The notes beneath the pieces are model-generated. The model was not told the origin of the DNA and did no database searches. It worked only from the letters and a program-made list of their open reading frames with translations. Shown piece by piece: positions 4,923 to 7,065 of a stretch of 7,065 nt of DNA. The stretch is from Kiritimatiellia bacterium (GTDB lineage: Bacteria > Verrucomicrobiota > Kiritimatiellia > RFP12 > DVOR01): NCBI GenBank assembly GCA_017548245.1, contig JAFYMU010000138.1:1-7065 (forward strand), in the 5' to 3' direction. Positions within the stretch are counted from its first letter, which is position 1; every line of letters begins with the position of its first letter. Both the position numbers and the translations under genes were made by a program.

Positions 4923-6761
4923 TTAGGGAAGGGCGGGGGCTTCAAAGGTCAACCCTTCGGCATTGGGGAAGAAGCAGGTGGTGCTCCACTTCCAACCCTT
5001 GCGAGGCAACTTGATGAGCAGTTCGTTGCGGCCCTTCTTTAAGGTGACGCGGAGGGGTTGGCGCACCATCCAGGGTTCGTCCACCAAGGGTTTTTCACGG
5101 GTGCCACCGCCCTGCAAACCGGGTTGCTTCCACTTCGGCGGCGGAATGGGCGTGCCATTGAGGTAAATTTCGGCACCCTTGGCATTCCACTTGCCCGCGA
5201 CCAACGCGCTATCGCGGCTACGACCATCGCTACGCGAGTAGTTCATGCAGTCGGCGATGAGCTCCACGGTGCGTGCGCTATCGCTATGAACCACAGTACC
5301 GAACCAGACACAGCCGCTCTTGCCATTGGTCAAGTTGGACTGGCCAAAGAAGAAGTGTTGCGGATAGATGGTGCCCTGTGCGATGACGCGATTCGTCCAC
5401 GGCAATTCGTTGAAGGGTTTGATTTCAGCCGTTTCGGCCATGCGCCAACGCATCTGCGTTTGCGGATAGAGGTGGTAGGGGAGATTGTTGAAGAAGCGCT
5501 TGTGGGCGAGGGCGCGACGTTCCAACTCTACCGCCAAGGCGAAGTCCGGATCGCTAGGGTCGGGCAGGTTGCCGTAGTAACGCATATCGTCCTTCTCGCG
5601 ACCATTCCAGAAGTTGTCGGAGTAGAGCACCATCGCAGGGAAGACAGGGTTCATCGTGAGCAAGTCTTCGGGTTTAGCGATGGCATCATCGTGCCAAACG
5701 GCAAAGATGGCGCCGAGGTGGTTCTCTGTCGGCCCCGTGAGGCAGGGCTGCTGATAGGCGGCCGCGGCCAAGAGTTCCAAGGGGTCAACGTGGTTGATGT
5801 AGTAGGAACTCTGCGAGTCAAAGTAGGGTTCGTTCGTCGGACGGCGCACTTGGCGGCCCATCCAGTACTGACGGATCAACGGCTTCTCTAAGCCGCTCGG
5901 ATTCTGACCCGGGCCCCAAGCAATAACCTTAAAACCCTTGGCTTCAATCTGCTTGACCCAACCCACAATCCATTCGCCAGGAACCTGTTCGTGCTGCTTC
6001 ACCTCGTCCGAACCGATATGGATGTAGGGCGTCACGGCAGGATCGAGCAAGGTCATCAATTCATCGAACAAATCGGCGATGATTTGGCGCATCTTGGGTT
6101 CGTTCATTCGCTGCACTTTGAAGGCGCGACGCATCGTTTCGGTGTGTCCCGGCACATCGAGTTCGGGAATCACTGTGATGCCACGCTGCTTGGCGTAGGC
6201 GATGAGGTCCTTGAATTCCTGTTGGGTGTAAAAACGATCGGTGCGGTCAAGGTTTTCCGGACGGGAGAGTGCGGGATACTTTTTGGACTGCAAACGCCAA
6301 CCGTGGTTATCGGTGATGTGCCACTGAAAGACGTTGAACTTGTACTTTTCGAGCCAGTCCAACTGCATTTTCAACTGGGCAATCGGCTGCCAATTGCGGC
6401 CCGTGTCATGCAACAACCCACGGTTCGGCAAGGTCGGCCAGTCGGTAATCGTGGCGCAGGGGAGGGTGCCTTTGCCCAACGCCGCGAGTTGCTTGAGTGT
6501 GATCATCGCGTAACGTTCATTACCAGCGAGGGTCACGCCCGACGGCGTAATGGTGAGTTGGTAAGCCTCTGCACCCTTGGCTTCAATCTCTGGGGTGGCA
6601 GGAACAGTTTTAATCGCTTGGGCGGCATAACGCCATGTGCCCTCCGTCGCCTCAATCGTTTTGGGGCGGGGCATGAGTTCGTCCAACGCTGATGCGCGCA
6701 AAACATTCGGCAAGAGGCAAAGTGCCGCAAGGCAAGCAAGGGGTAAACGAAGCGTCATCAT
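4923..6761 (-). CDS. Exported GH20 beta-N-acetylhexosaminidase
   Basis: It should remove terminal beta-linked GlcNAc or GalNAc from glycans by substrate-assisted catalysis, in the periplasm or outside the cell. The 612-residue product has a Sec signal peptide (hydrophobic core about 6-19, likely cleavage after ASA near residue 25; no convincing lipobox). An N-terminal GH20b-like domain starts with LMPRPKTIEATEGTWRY, followed by the catalytic barrel: RGLLHDTGRNW (114-124), FNVFQWHITDNHGWRL, PELDVPGH (199-206), and the catalytic pair Asp252-Glu253 in HIGSDE, where most relatives have HIGGDE. Trp-containing FAVWHDD and YSDNFWNGR fit the sugar-binding pocket. After about 460 a beta-rich region (CVWFGTVVHSD to LLIKLPRKGW) suggests an accessory sandwich domain. 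GTG 6764, ATG 6761 and ATG 6758 are all in frame; AAAGGA (6768-6773) is six bases from 6761, which I prefer. It is a single-gene unit, convergent with smc. Substrate (chitin, peptidoglycan, mucin or host glycan) cannot be told. Confidence 0.93.
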   Translation of the reverse strand: MMTLRLPLACLAALCLLPNVLRASALDELMPRPKTIEATEGTWRYAAQAIKTVPATPEIEAKGAEAYQLTITPSGVTLAGNERYAMITLKQLAALGKGTLPCATITDWPTLPNRGLLHDTGRNWQPIAQLKMQLDWLEKYKFNVFQWHITDNHGWRLQSKKYPALSRPENLDRTDRFYTQQEFKDLIAYAKQRGITVIPELDVPGHTETMRRAFKVQRMNEPKMRQIIADLFDELMTLLDPAVTPYIHIGSDEVKQHEQVPGEWIVGWVKQIEAKGFKVIAWGPGQNPSGLEKPLIRQYWMGRQVRRPTNEPYFDSQSSYYINHVDPLELLAAAAYQQPCLTGPTENHLGAIFAVWHDDAIAKPEDLLTMNPVFPAMVLYSDNFWNGREKDDMRYYGNLPDPSDPDFALAVELERRALAHKRFFNNLPYHLYPQTQMRWRMAETAEIKPFNELPWTNRVIAQGTIYPQHFFFGQSNLTNGKSGCVWFGTVVHSDSARTVELIADCMNYSRSDGRSRDSALVAGKWNAKGAEIYLNGTPIPPPKWKQPGLQGGGTREKPLVDEPWMVRQPLRVTLKKGRNELLIKLPRKGWKWSTTCFFPNAEGLTFEAPALP

Positions 6762-6794
6762 CACAATTCCTTTAATATAAGGTAAACGATAACC

Positions 6795-6807
6795 ATTCTA
6801 GCATAAA
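6795..6807 (-). promoter_or_regulatory. Hexosaminidase promoter, extended -10 box
   Basis: The minus strand reads TTTATGCTAGAAT, with a TGC extension and TAGAAT (6795-6800) as -10 box. It differs from the smc promoter at one base over 13. The predicted start near 6788 gives a leader of about 27 bases containing the AAAGGA ribosome binding site. No good -35 box is seen at the right distance, as the terminator-like hairpin occupies that place. Confidence 0.6.
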
Positions 6808-6842
6808 ATAAGCGCGCACTCGCAACGAGCACGCGGTTATTT
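6806..6842. terminator. Terminator-like hairpin directly upstream of the hexosaminidase -10 box
   Basis: On the minus strand AAATAA, a mismatch, then CGCGTGCTCG fold over a TTG loop onto CGAGTGCGCG, a mismatch and TTATTT. The stem has two G-T wobbles in the minus-strand RNA, which would be A-C mismatches in plus-strand RNA, so leftward use is favoured. A T-rich tail (TTATTTTAT) follows. The design, with A and T tracts flanking a GC stem, matches the terminator at 4869-4904. It may end a leftward transcript from the right edge; as DNA it could also be an operator at the -35 position. Confidence 0.5.
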
Positions 6843-6861
6843 GTTGTTGGTTGTTAGTATT

Positions 6862-7065
6862 CCCAGCGGCTTCGCCGTGGGCGCATTTGGTTAGTTGCGC
6901 GGTGGGACGGTGGAATCGCGTTTTCAAGGGTGGCAGTTCATCCACTTGGTGCGATGCGTTGGCTTTTCGTGGGCGAAGCCCTCGTGTTACGAAAAGCGCA
7001 ATGCATCGCCTAGTGTTTGTAGTGTTAAAACACGCTGGCACTCCTCGGCGTAGCCGCTAACCAAT
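6862..7065. repeat. Densely self-complementary element with REP-like mini-palindromes
   Basis: No gene is supported here. Three small palindromes share GGCTWCGCC: CGGCTTCGCCG (6867-6877, plus), GGGCTTCGCCC (6971-6981, minus) and CGGCTACGCCG (7046-7056, minus). A long hairpin pairs 6951-6970 with 6989-7009, 20 pairs with one bulge (G6998) and one G-T, and has the second mini-palindrome in its loop. TTGGTTAG (6887-6894) pairs with CTAACCAA (7057-7064), enclosing the whole. GTGTT/AACAC (7022-7033) forms another small hairpin. The pairings nest, as expected for a folded RNA or for a REP/MITE-type mobile repeat. The right boundary is not visible. Confidence 0.6.

Noticed and set aside
5058..5891. 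277-codon plus-strand open frame opposite the hexosaminidase
   Set aside because: It is the complement of well-supported GH20 sequence with catalytic motifs on the minus strand, and has no ribosome binding site or recognisable domain.
6772..7041. 89-codon minus-strand open frame upstream of the hexosaminidase
   Set aside because: It overlaps the promoter, the terminator-like hairpin and the folded element; its residues follow from the inverted repeats and resemble no domain.

Overview
The window looks like chromosomal DNA of a Gram-negative bacterium, most likely from the PVC superphylum (Verrucomicrobiota, Kiritimatiellota or Lentisphaerota). This placement rests on how the SMC head domains read (MYLKALEIQGFKSFADRT start, SSRPEDRRAVFEEAAGITKF block) and on an exported GH20 glycosidase with a Sec signal peptide. 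It is recalled family resemblance, not a database result, and the exact lineage is uncertain.

Layout. Positions 1-643 contain no convincing gene within the window, but a lot of cis structure: a leftward sigma70-type promoter at the left edge (28-56), helically phased A/T tracts (61-115), a 14-bp inverted repeat (274-334), an array of five 11-bp palindromes at a strict 22-23 bp period (341-443) with probable decayed copies (494-539), and a promoter plus inverted repeat (595-632) in front of smc. Positions 644-4189 (+) encode a full-length 1181-residue SMC chromosome-condensation ATPase. Ten bases later, 4200-4847 (+) encodes a 215-residue protein with the layout of a haloacid-dehalogenase (HAD) phosphatase, but with most catalytic residues replaced. 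A palindromic, probably bidirectional terminator (4869-4904) separates this two-gene operon from the convergent gene 4923-6761 (-), an exported GH20 beta-N-acetylhexosaminidase. Upstream of the hexosaminidase lie its extended -10 promoter, a terminator-like hairpin directly behind it (6806-6842), and a densely self-complementary stretch (6862-7065) that runs off the right edge.

How the parts relate. SMC and the HAD-like protein are probably co-transcribed; the hexosaminidase is an independent unit for releasing terminal GlcNAc/GalNAc in the cell envelope or outside the cell. The smc and hexosaminidase promoters share the same TTTATGCTARAAT box. The coding genes are mostly ordinary. The least explained material is non-coding: the phased palindrome array, whose motif also covers the -35 box of the left-edge divergent promoter, and the folded element at the right edge. 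The catalytically degenerate HAD-like partner of SMC is the most unusual protein.
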